Source: Nitrospirota bacterium (lineage in GTDB: Bacteria; Nitrospirota; Nitrospiria; SBBL01; Manganitrophaceae). From it: 8,223 nucleotides of DNA. A program made the translations under genes and the position numbers. The stretch is from positions 1 to 8,223 of the forward strand of contig JAHFEM010000064.1 in assembly GCA_023248505.1 (NCBI GenBank), in the 5' to 3' direction. Position 1 is the first letter of the stretch. Every line of letters starts with the position of its first letter. Shown here piece after piece: positions 1 to 5,782 of the stretch. The notes beneath the pieces were generated by a model. It worked only from the letters and a program-made list of their open reading frames with translations, did not search any database and was not told where the DNA came from.

Positions 1-2
1 GG

Positions 3-266
3 CTCGATCTGTTGGTCATCAGCGCCGTCGGTTATCTGCCGCACGCGACCCACTTCAACTTTACAGAAGCGCTGGAGATGGTCCGCCTCCTCGCCCCAAA
101 ACGGGCTTTCCTCACGCATTTATCGCATCACTTCGATTATGAGAAGATCTCTCCATCGCTTCCGGAATCGATTGCCTTGGCTTATGACGGTTTGTCTGTT
201 GAAATCCCCTTCTCCGGAGAGGGCGCCGAGACCGCCGCGTCCCATTCGGTCGATCGGGCTCGCTAG
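3..266 (+). CDS. MBL-fold metallo-hydrolase, PhnP-like (C-terminal part)
   Basis: The reading frame is open from the left edge of the window, so the start and most of the catalytic domain lie outside it; 87 codons are visible. The segment reads LDLLVISAVGYLPHATHFNF, then APKRAFLTHLSHHFDYE, then LPESIALAYDGLSVEI. This order (a PHxTHF motif, a helix, a KRxxLTHxSHxxD motif and a closing LAYDGLxxEI strand) is the usual C-terminus of metallo-beta-lactamase-fold phosphodiesterases related to PhnP. In that family, histidines and aspartates of these motifs bind the metal pair. The last 20 or so residues after the final strand are low in conservation signal and look like a disordered tail. Family assignment is good. 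The substrate (cyclic phosphodiester or other) cannot be told, and the family has many members outside phosphonate operons. Confidence 0.8.
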   Translation, partial: LDLLVISAVGYLPHATHFNFTEALEMVRLLAPKRAFLTHLSHHFDYEKISPSLPESIALAYDGLSVEIPFSGEGAETAASHSVDRAR

Positions 267-274
267 GGCTCTCT

Positions 275-302
275 TTGGTTTTTAAGAATGCTATGTTATA
301 CT
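275..302 (+). promoter_or_regulatory. Possible sigma-70-type promoter
   Basis: TTGGTT at 275-280 is followed after 16 bases by TATACT at 297-302, with a TG one base upstream of the second hexamer (extended -10). The match is fair, and the site lies just after the stop of the preceding gene. However, transcription would begin only a few bases before the ATG at 317 and would lose the ribosome site at 304-308. It would therefore serve the metal exporter gene better than the small gene next to it. Low confidence. Confidence 0.25.
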
Positions 303-316
303 CAGGAGCGAGGAGC

Positions 317-505
317 ATGTCCGACTCCAAAAAAGGAAAAGGGACTGGGAATCTCCTGATTGCCCAGCTTTTATTGGGCATTCTGATTTACGTTGTCTTC
401 AGCATTTATCCAACCCAGCCGAAAGTCGCACTCGCCGCCGTCTATCTTCTGCTCCTTGGAATCCTCTATTTTTCTTGGAAAGGTTTAAAAGGGCTGTGGA
501 AGTAG
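317..505 (+). CDS. Small two-helix membrane protein, function unknown
   Basis: A 62-residue protein beginning MSDSKKGKGTGN. The ATG at 317 is chosen over an upstream in-frame alternative start at 275 because AGGAG lies at 304-308 with 8 bases of spacing, and because the sequence before it lacks a ribosome site. A short lysine-rich N-terminus is followed by two hydrophobic stretches, about residues 13-32 (LLIAQLLLGILIYVVFSIYP) and 37-55, separated by a short TQPK turn, and the protein ends in a basic tail (WKGLKGLWK). It is therefore probably a helical hairpin in the inner membrane. I do not recognise a family. It lies 50 bases after the hydrolase gene and 17 bases before the metal exporter gene, so cotranscription with the exporter is likely. 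A supporting role for it is only a guess. Confidence 0.6.
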   Translation: MSDSKKGKGTGNLLIAQLLLGILIYVVFSIYPTQPKVALAAVYLLLLGILYFSWKGLKGLWK

Positions 506-522
506 ATTTCAGAGCGATCGTT

Positions 523-1506
523 ATGGGACATCAGCACGAATCTGAGGATCAGGAGACCTATCATCCTTGCGAGCATCGTTGCGGCCTCGATTTGGGGCAT
601 CCGCACAATTCGATCCAGCCGATTTCATTTTCATCCCTCTGGTCGGAGGAGCGGAAAAGGCTTTTCTCGGCGATTCTTCTCACCGGCGGGGTCATGGTCG
701 TGGAGTTCATCGGCGGGTTTATGGCCAACAGCTTGGCCCTTCTCTCCGATGCCGGCCACATGTTGACGCACCTTCTTGCGCTCTCGATCAGCTTTCTGGC
801 GATGATCTTTTCGATGAGGCCCCCCACTTCCAAAAAATCGTTCGGCTTCTACCGGCTTGAAATCTTAGCGGCCCTCTTGAACAGCTTTCTCCTCTTCTTG
901 GTCACCCTCTGGATTTTCTACGAGGCGTATCAACGATTTTATAACCCGGTCCCGGTGGCCACGGTGGAGATGATCCTCATCGCCTCCCTCGGTTTGGCGA
1001 CCAACCTGATCACCGCCGTCTTGTTGAGCCGATCGACGCGAAAGAGCCTCAATATAAAATCGGCCTTCCTTCACATGATCGGAGATACCCTCTCCTCGGT
1101 CGGGGTGGTGGCGGCGGCCGGGGTGATTTATGTGACGCAGTGGTGGTTTCTCGATCCGGTCGTGGGGGTGCTTCTCTCGCTTTTTATCCTTTATTGGGCG
1201 TTTCGCCTCATGATGGATTCGATCGATATTCTGCTGGAGGCGACGCCGAAGGAGATCGATCCGGTCCGCGTCGTGGAGGCGGTGAAAGTGCTTGAAGAAG
1301 TGCGCGACGTCCATGACGTTCATGTCTGGACCCTGACCTCCGGGATGTATGCCTTGTCCGCGCACGTGGCGGTGGACAATATGCCTCTGAAAGAGACGAC
1401 CCATCTGCTCAAGAAGATCAATTTCCTTCTTTGCCAACGCTTCAAAATCGGCCATGCCGCAATTCAGCTCGAAATCGATGAGGCCCCCGCCCCGCGGTTG
1501 AAGTAG
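523..1506 (+). CDS. Cation diffusion facilitator family metal exporter (CzcD/ZitB-like)
   Basis: A 327-residue inner-membrane protein of the cation diffusion facilitator family, which exports divalent metals such as zinc in exchange for protons. Six membrane helices can be read at about residues 47-68, 71-96, 112-134, 147-168, 181-204 and 208-230. A cytoplasmic C-terminal domain follows with the typical VHDVHVWTLTSG strand. The helix 5 metal motif is intact (H184 and D188, HMIGD). The helix 2 motif SDAGHMLTH gives H79 and H83, where the family usually has H-x3-D. The N-terminus carries histidines and cysteines at residues 3, 5, 14, 16, 18, 20, 26 and 28, which probably bind metal. The ATG at 523 is preferred to a TTG at 475, which would overlap the previous gene by 31 bases; the ribosome site is weak in either case. 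Zinc is the most likely substrate by family, but this is not certain. Confidence 0.9.
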   Translation: MGHQHESEDQETYHPCEHRCGLDLGHPHNSIQPISFSSLWSEERKRLFSAILLTGGVMVVEFIGGFMANSLALLSDAGHMLTHLLALSISFLAMIFSMRPPTSKKSFGFYRLEILAALLNSFLLFLVTLWIFYEAYQRFYNPVPVATVEMILIASLGLATNLITAVLLSRSTRKSLNIKSAFLHMIGDTLSSVGVVAAAGVIYVTQWWFLDPVVGVLLSLFILYWAFRLMMDSIDILLEATPKEIDPVRVVEAVKVLEEVRDVHDVHVWTLTSGMYALSAHVAVDNMPLKETTHLLKKINFLLCQRFKIGHAAIQLEIDEAPAPRLK

Positions 1507-1549
1507 GGGCCGTCCTCTGGAGGCAATTTCTCATAAGGGAGAGCGACTC

Positions 1550-2830
1550 ATGTCCGAAAGCGAATCACGGGAATGGCTCGGAGAGCTCGACCATCCGGAG
1601 TACCGGTTGGCGCTGGCCCAGTTTGAACGGGCGGCGGCGCGCCTGAGGCTCGACCCCAACCTGGCCGAGCGGTTGAAAAGCCCGCAGCGAACGATGACCG
1701 TCAGCATTCCGATCCGGCGCGACGACGGCCGTGTCGAGATCTTCCGCGGCTATCGCGTGCAGCACGATTCGGCGCTCGGTCCCTTTAAGGGGGGGATCCG
1801 CTATCATCCCTCCGTCACGCTCGGAGAGACGGCGGCGTTGGCGCTGCGGATGACCTTGAAATGCTCCCTCACCGGCCTTCCCTTTGGCGGCGCCAAGGGA
1901 GGGGTTCGGTGCGATCCGAAGGCGCTCTCGCGAAACGAATTGCAGCGGCTGACCCGGCGTTACACCGCGGAAATTTTCCCGGTCATCGGGCCCGATCTGG
2001 ACATCCCCGCCCCCGATCTTGGGACCAACGAACAGATCATGGCCTGGATCATGGATACGTACAGCCAGCAGGTCGGCTATGCGGTGCCTGGAATCGTCAC
2101 CGGCAAGCCGATCAGCATCGGCGGCTCGCTCGGGCGGCAAGAGGCGACCGGCCGCGGCCTCTTTGTGACGATCCTCGAAACGATGCGCCATCTGAATCTC
2201 CCCGTTTCAGGAAGCACCGCGATTATTCAAGGGTTCGGGAATGTCGGTCAACACGCGGCCCGGATGCTTTCGGCGCACGGCATTCAGGTGATCGGGATCT
2301 CCGACTCCAAAGGGGCCATCTACGATACGAGAGGGCTCGATCTGACCAGACTCCTGGCCTACAAAGAGAAGACGAGGAGCGTCGCCGGCTTTCCCGGGGC
2401 CGACGCCGTCTCTTCCGAGGAGCTGCTGGAGCGCCCCTGCACGGTGCTCATTCCGGCCGCTTTGGCGGGAGCGATCCACATCAAGAATGCCGGACGTCTT
2501 CAATGCCGCATTCTCGCGGAAGGGGCGAACGGTCCGACCGATCTGGACGCCGATGTCCTTCTCAACGATCGGGGGATCTTTGTGATCCCCGATATTTTGG
2601 CCAATGCGGGCGGGGTGATCGTGTCTTACTTCGAGTGGGTCCAGGATCTCCAGAACTATTTTTGGAAGGAGAAGGAGATCCAGGATCGGCTGACCGAGGT
2701 CATCACCCAGGCGTTTCATCGGGTCCTCGACCGATCGCTCTCGGAGAAGGTCGACATGCGGCTGGCCGCCATGATGGCCGGGATCGAGCGGGTCGCGAGC
2801 GCCCACCTGGTGCGCGGGTTGTATCCGTAA
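1550..2830 (+). CDS. gdhA: Glutamate dehydrogenase (Glu/Leu/Phe/Val dehydrogenase family)
   Basis: A 426-residue cytosolic enzyme that reversibly deaminates glutamate to 2-oxoglutarate and ammonia; the length is normal for hexameric bacterial and archaeal enzymes. Substrate-domain motifs are LGPFKGGIRYHP (K80), K104 in MTLK, PFGGAKGG with the catalytic lysine K116, and PAPDLGT with the catalytic aspartate D156. The Rossmann domain shows GFGNVG at 228-233 and a strand ending GISDS (D252), which suggests NAD rather than NADP but does not prove it. EGANGPT and VSYFEW (S359) follow. The lysine in KGGIR and the serine in VSYFEW are the glutamate-specific positions, which separates this enzyme from its leucine-type neighbour. 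The start is supported by an AAGGGAGA ribosome site at 1535-1542. It begins 43 bases after the exporter gene. The gene symbol follows the family name only. Confidence 0.93.
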   Translation: MSESESREWLGELDHPEYRLALAQFERAAARLRLDPNLAERLKSPQRTMTVSIPIRRDDGRVEIFRGYRVQHDSALGPFKGGIRYHPSVTLGETAALALRMTLKCSLTGLPFGGAKGGVRCDPKALSRNELQRLTRRYTAEIFPVIGPDLDIPAPDLGTNEQIMAWIMDTYSQQVGYAVPGIVTGKPISIGGSLGRQEATGRGLFVTILETMRHLNLPVSGSTAIIQGFGNVGQHAARMLSAHGIQVIGISDSKGAIYDTRGLDLTRLLAYKEKTRSVAGFPGADAVSSEELLERPCTVLIPAALAGAIHIKNAGRLQCRILAEGANGPTDLDADVLLNDRGIFVIPDILANAGGVIVSYFEWVQDLQNYFWKEKEIQDRLTEVITQAFHRVLDRSLSEKVDMRLAAMMAGIERVASAHLVRGLYP

Positions 2831-2839
2831 GTGAAAAGA

Positions 2840-2901
2840 AGCTGTCAGCATTCAGCCATTAAATTTTTGAGCTGATCGCTGAAAACTGATGGCTGAGAGC
2901 T
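2840..2901. repeat. GCTGA-rich imperfect inverted/direct repeat
   Basis: The gap between the two dehydrogenase genes holds an imperfect palindrome. CAGCCAT at 2853-2859 pairs with ATGGCTG at 2889-2895, and AGCT occurs at both outer ends (2840 and 2898). The inner part repeats GCTGAT/GCTGAA/ACTGAT/GCTGAG at intervals of about 10 bases. It looks like a short dispersed intergenic element rather than an operator, but a role in the leader of the downstream gene is possible. No run of T follows, so it is not a standard terminator. Confidence 0.5.
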
Positions 2902-2918
2902 GGAGGATTTAAAAAAAG

Positions 2919-3968
2919 ATGAATCTATTCGAACAGATGAAAACGGAAGGGCATGAGCGGGTTCTCTTCTGCTCCGATCGCGCTTCCGGTCTTCAGGCGA
3001 TCATCGCCATTCACAGCACGCGGCTGGGGCCGTCCCTCGGCGGCTGCCGGATGTGGCCCTATCCGAATTTCGACGCCGTCCTGACCGATGTGCTCCGGCT
3101 CTCGAAGGCGATGACGTACAAAGCGGCGATGGCCGATCTGCCGCTGGGCGGGGGAAAGAGCGTTATTTGGGGAGATTCGAAGAAAGATAAGACGGAGGGA
3201 CGGCTCGTCGCCTTTGCCAAAGAGGTCGCCTCGCTGGGAGGACGGTACATCGTCGCGGAAGATGTCGGAATCGGTCTCTCCGATATTGAGCGAATCCACA
3301 AAATCACCCCGCATGCGGCCGGTCTGTCGGAGGGATCGGGCGGGAGCGGCGATCCCTCGCCGGCGACCGCCTATGGGGTCTTCTGCGGGATGCGCGCCTC
3401 TCTGGAAGAGCGCTTCGGGGATGGCTCTTTTCAGGGGAGGAAGATCGCGATCCAGGGGATCGGCAAGGTCGGATATGCCTTGGCCCTCCTCCTGCACCAG
3501 GCCGGTGCAAAGCTTTCTGTCTGCGATATGGATCCCGAGCGGGTGGCGATGATCTGCCGGGTGACCGGGGCCGATCCGTTTCTGGGGCACGAGATCTACC
3601 GGGTGGAATGCGACATCTTCTCCCCCTGCGCCCTCGGCGGTTTTATGAATGAGCGGACGATCCCCCGGCTTTCCTGCGAGATTGTGGCCGGGTCCGCCAA
3701 CAATCAGTTGGAGAACGCCAAAGCGGCGCTGCTGCTGAAAGAGAGGAATATCCTCTACGCCCCCGATTATGTCCTCAACGCCGGCGGGCTGATCAATATC
3801 GCCGACGAGTTGAGCGGCTACTCGAAAGAGCGGGCTTACCAGAAAATTGAAGCGATCTATCACCGGTTGAAGGAGGTATTTGCCCTTGCCAAAAAAGAGT
3901 CGATCCTCCCGTCGGAAGCGGCCGACCGGCTTGCCGAAGCGAGGCTTGCCAGGGGAGGGAAGGGTTAG
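2919..3968 (+). CDS. Leucine dehydrogenase-like amino acid dehydrogenase
   Basis: A 349-residue cytosolic NAD-dependent enzyme of the Leu/Phe/Val dehydrogenase branch, which deaminates branched-chain amino acids to 2-oxoacids. Key motifs are GPSLGGCRMW (residues 38-46), where leucine replaces the lysine found in glutamate dehydrogenases, YKAAMADLPLGGGKS with K68 and the catalytic K80, AEDVG with D115, the nucleotide-binding loop QGIGKVG at 179-185, and a second strand ending CDMD (D203), consistent with NAD. GSANNQL and the late motif DYVLNAGGLIN are also typical. The length fits leucine dehydrogenases (about 350-365 residues). A GGAGG at 2902-2906 lies 12 bases before the ATG, a slightly long spacing. 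The gene follows glutamate dehydrogenase by 88 bases and its 3' end appears to overlap the next gene. Valine or phenylalanine as preferred substrate cannot be excluded. Confidence 0.88.
   Translation: MNLFEQMKTEGHERVLFCSDRASGLQAIIAIHSTRLGPSLGGCRMWPYPNFDAVLTDVLRLSKAMTYKAAMADLPLGGGKSVIWGDSKKDKTEGRLVAFAKEVASLGGRYIVAEDVGIGLSDIERIHKITPHAAGLSEGSGGSGDPSPATAYGVFCGMRASLEERFGDGSFQGRKIAIQGIGKVGYALALLLHQAGAKLSVCDMDPERVAMICRVTGADPFLGHEIYRVECDIFSPCALGGFMNERTIPRLSCEIVAGSANNQLENAKAALLLKERNILYAPDYVLNAGGLINIADELSGYSKERAYQKIEAIYHRLKEVFALAKKESILPSEAADRLAEARLARGGKG
3871..3876 (+). promoter_or_regulatory. Ribosome binding site inside the dehydrogenase gene, used to place the next start
   Basis: AGGAGG is a perfect Shine-Dalgarno core lying inside the 3' end of the leucine-dehydrogenase-like gene. 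In-frame TTG codons for the next gene lie 3 bases (3880) and 9 bases (3886) downstream. The 9-base spacing favours 3886. No ATG or GTG is available in that frame between here and the conserved membrane domain. Confidence 0.4.
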
Positions 3969-4215
3969 TGTTCAGGCCGGGGTTGGAACACTCTGGAAAC
4001 CGATCACGGCCGCCCTCCTCTCGTTGGCCTTCGCGGGGCTCGGCCATTTCTTGCTCCAGGAGTATCTTCGGGGGATTTTGCTGCTGAGCGCGGGCCTGAT
4101 TATCTACAGCCTCACGCGTTATTGGCCGCCGTTGACAGCGCTGAACATCGTGCTCTTTGTCTGCGCTGCATTCGATGCTTTCTCGATCGGACGGCGAGGA
4201 TTCGGGATTGTTTAA
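3886..4215 (+). CDS. Small membrane protein, first copy of a tandem paralogous pair
   Basis: A protein of about 109 residues with a basic, poorly structured N-terminus and a conserved membrane part beginning WKPITAALLSLAFAGLGH. Hydrophobic segments follow, and the end is LNIVLFVCAAFDAFSIGRRG. About 41 of the last 73 residues match the protein encoded at 4309-4647 by hand alignment, which shows that the frame is real. The GLGH-x-L-x3-Y-xRG pattern faintly resembles TM2-type small membrane domains, but I do not recognise the family with certainty. The start is uncertain. No ATG or GTG exists before the conserved part, and TTG at 3886, 9 bases after AGGAGG, is the best choice; TTG at 3880 or 3946 is possible. 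With 3886 the gene overlaps the dehydrogenase by 83 bases, implying translational coupling. The function is unknown. Confidence 0.65.
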   Translation: MPKKSRSSRRKRPTGLPKRGLPGEGRVSVQAGVGTLWKPITAALLSLAFAGLGHFLLQEYLRGILLLSAGLIIYSLTRYWPPLTALNIVLFVCAAFDAFSIGRRGFGIV

Positions 4216-4230
4216 AGGGGACCCCATGCG

Positions 4231-4270
4231 GAATTCGAAATTCGGATTGCAGAGTAAGAACCGGAATTTC
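4231..4270. repeat. AATTCGAAATTCGG-type inverted repeat between the paired small genes
   Basis: GAATTCGAAATTCGG at 4231-4245 is internally near-palindromic, and its second half is inverted with one base of difference at 4261-4270 (CCGGAATTTC). It sits in the 93-base gap between the two paralogous membrane protein genes. It resembles short intergenic filler repeats more than a terminator, since no T-run follows. Role unknown. Confidence 0.3.
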
Positions 4271-4308
4271 CTCTCTCTTCCTATTTCACAATCCCGGAGA
4301 AGATCGGG

Positions 4309-4647
4309 ATGCAGATGATGCCGGAGAAGAAGGAAACCCCTCCCACGGAGGAAGCCGGCCCTCCGGCCGAAGCGGAATGGGAGAAGGGAAAAACGGCGGA
4401 AGCGCGCGTTGGATCGAAGCTCCCGTGGCGGCCGATGCTCGCGGCATTGCTCTCGTTGGTTTTTGCGGGGCTGGGACATCTTTATTTGAGGCGCTATGGC
4501 CGGGGTTTTCTCTTCCTCGGGCTGGGCCTCTTCTTCTATCAGATTTCCGGTTATTCGCCGCGTGCGATGATGTTGAATGTGATCCTCTTTGTTTTCTCCG
4601 CCTTTGACGCCTTCTCTTGGGGGAAGAGAGGCATCGGGATTATCTGA
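4309..4647 (+). CDS. Small membrane protein, second copy of the tandem pair
   Basis: A 112-residue protein with a charged, proline- and glutamate-rich N-terminus (about residues 1-38) that is probably cytoplasmic and flexible. A conserved membrane part follows: WRPMLAALLSLVFAGLGH, then YLRRYGRGFLFLGLGLFFY, then LNVILFVFSAFDAFSWGKRG. The pattern suggests two or three membrane segments. The start at 4309 has GGAGA at 4296-4300 with 8 bases of spacing; in-frame ATGs at 4315 and 4318 are alternatives. It is the paralogue of the preceding gene. The two N-termini are unrelated: basic in the first copy, acidic and mixed in this one. This suggests the membrane part is what is conserved. The GLGHLYL stretch recalls TM2-like domains, but no function can be assigned. 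It follows the first copy by 93 bases and probably shares its transcript. Confidence 0.75.
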   Translation: MQMMPEKKETPPTEEAGPPAEAEWEKGKTAEARVGSKLPWRPMLAALLSLVFAGLGHLYLRRYGRGFLFLGLGLFFYQISGYSPRAMMLNVILFVFSAFDAFSWGKRGIGII

Positions 4648-4784
4648 AGTGGCGTCCAAAAGCGGATCTGATCTGGCTGAAGGTGAAGACGTGGAGGAAA
4701 GTCTCTGCCTTCGGAAAAAGAGGGTCTCCGGATTGAAGAAATAGGGTGAAAGCCGAAGTGAGAAAGGAATGTTAAAATAAGAGC

Positions 4785-5711
4785 ATGGCCAGAAAGTTGA
4801 AATCGAAACCGGAAAAATGGTGGGCGGGACTCAATCAACCCAAGGCGGAGGCGCCCGATATCACCATCGTCGGCCTCCCGTATGACGGCGCGGTTTGCTA
4901 TCGGAAGGGGGCTGCGAAGGGTCCCGATGTCATCGGGCGGATTTCCAGCGAGATCCCTGCGGTCTTGGAGACCGGCGAGGTTTTAAAGGAGTTGGTGATC
5001 CGAGACGACGGCAACCTTCCGTTCGGGAAGAATTTCGTCGCCGCATTCCCGAAGCTTGAGAGAGCGATCGATCAGCGGGCCGCCCGCTCGTTCGTCCTGA
5101 CGCTCGGCGGCGATCACTCCGTCGTTATCCCGGTGCACCGGGCCTTCAGCAAGCGAGCCACCGAGAAGATCGGCCTGATCTTCGTCGACGCCCATACCGA
5201 TCTTTCCGACAGGTTCGACGGCTCTTCTTACTCCCACGCCTGCCCGCTTCGGAGGACGATGGAAACCGAGCGGTTCGATCCAAAGCAGACGATCCTGGTC
5301 GGGACCCGCTGCTTCGAGAGGGCGGGGCTGGAGTTCATCCAGCAGAATGAGATGAAGATGTTTCCGGCTTATGAGGTGGCCGATCGGGGAATGCAGCGCA
5401 TCGCCGATGAGATCGTCAAGCAGTTTGCCGATCTTCAGAACGTCTATCTTTCGATCGACATCGACGCGCTCGATCCGGCGTTCGCGCCGGGGACCGGGAT
5501 TCCCGATGCGGGGGGACTCGCCACGCGCGACGTCATCACGCTGATCCGGAGGCTTCATCCGCTCCCGATCGTCGGGGCCGACCTCGTCGAGGTGGCGCCG
5601 CCGCTCGATGTCTCCGATATCACCAGCTTCGCCGCGCTTCGGATCATCACGGAAATTTTCGGACTCGTTCACCGAAGAAAAGAGCAGCGCAAGCGATTCA
5701 CCGTCCTTTAA
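4785..5711 (+). CDS. Agmatinase/ureohydrolase family protein
   Basis: A 308-residue cytosolic enzyme of the arginase/agmatinase family, which uses two manganese ions to hydrolyse a guanidino group and release urea. All metal ligands can be seen: H111 in GGDHS, D135, H137 and D139 in DAHTD, and D225 and D227 in SIDIDALDP. The following APGTGIPDAGG and GADLVEVAPPLD (E269) are also typical. The substrate-loop motif reads SHACPLRR (150-157), where agmatinases usually have SHGTPFRR, so the substrate may differ from agmatine. 4-Guanidinobutyrate and other guanidino acids are alternatives. The ATG at 4785 has only a weak ribosome site close by. The gene heads a three-gene group with a class III aminotransferase and a cupin, and the 137 bases before it show no convincing promoter. 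Family certain, substrate open. Confidence 0.9.
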   Translation: MARKLKSKPEKWWAGLNQPKAEAPDITIVGLPYDGAVCYRKGAAKGPDVIGRISSEIPAVLETGEVLKELVIRDDGNLPFGKNFVAAFPKLERAIDQRAARSFVLTLGGDHSVVIPVHRAFSKRATEKIGLIFVDAHTDLSDRFDGSSYSHACPLRRTMETERFDPKQTILVGTRCFERAGLEFIQQNEMKMFPAYEVADRGMQRIADEIVKQFADLQNVYLSIDIDALDPAFAPGTGIPDAGGLATRDVITLIRRLHPLPIVGADLVEVAPPLDVSDITSFAALRIITEIFGLVHRRKEQRKRFTVL

Positions 5712-5782
5712 ATTGCGCCGGCGCCGAGCCGTTGGACGGCCCAGGAAATGGGTCGGCCGATCGTCGCCGGAAGAGGTTTTCG

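Noticed and set aside
475..522. Upstream TTG start for the metal exporter
   Set aside because: It would overlap the preceding small gene by 31 bases and has no ribosome site. The ATG at 523 gives a normal N-terminus.
2207..2851. Long antisense open frame across the glutamate dehydrogenase gene
   Set aside because: The + strand frame encodes a clear enzyme with all motifs. The antisense translation is rich in R, G, P and H with no recognisable domain, as expected for a shadow in GC-rich DNA.
2925..3863. Antisense frame of 312 codons across the leucine-dehydrogenase-like gene
   Set aside because: It is a mirror of a conserved enzyme with codon bias on the + strand. No motif is seen in the antisense protein.
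4122..4607. Open frame spanning both small membrane protein genes
   Set aside because: The two paralogous frames match each other closely over 73 residues, which fixes the real reading frames. This one does not show such conservation.
4648..4784. Promoter before the ureohydrolase gene
   Set aside because: TTGAAG at 4733 and TAAAAT at 4773 are each acceptable, but they are 34 bases apart, so they do not form a normal promoter.
5732..5782. Upstream TTG start for the aminotransferase
   Set aside because: It adds an arginine-rich segment without family similarity, whereas the ATG at 5783 has a good ribosome site.
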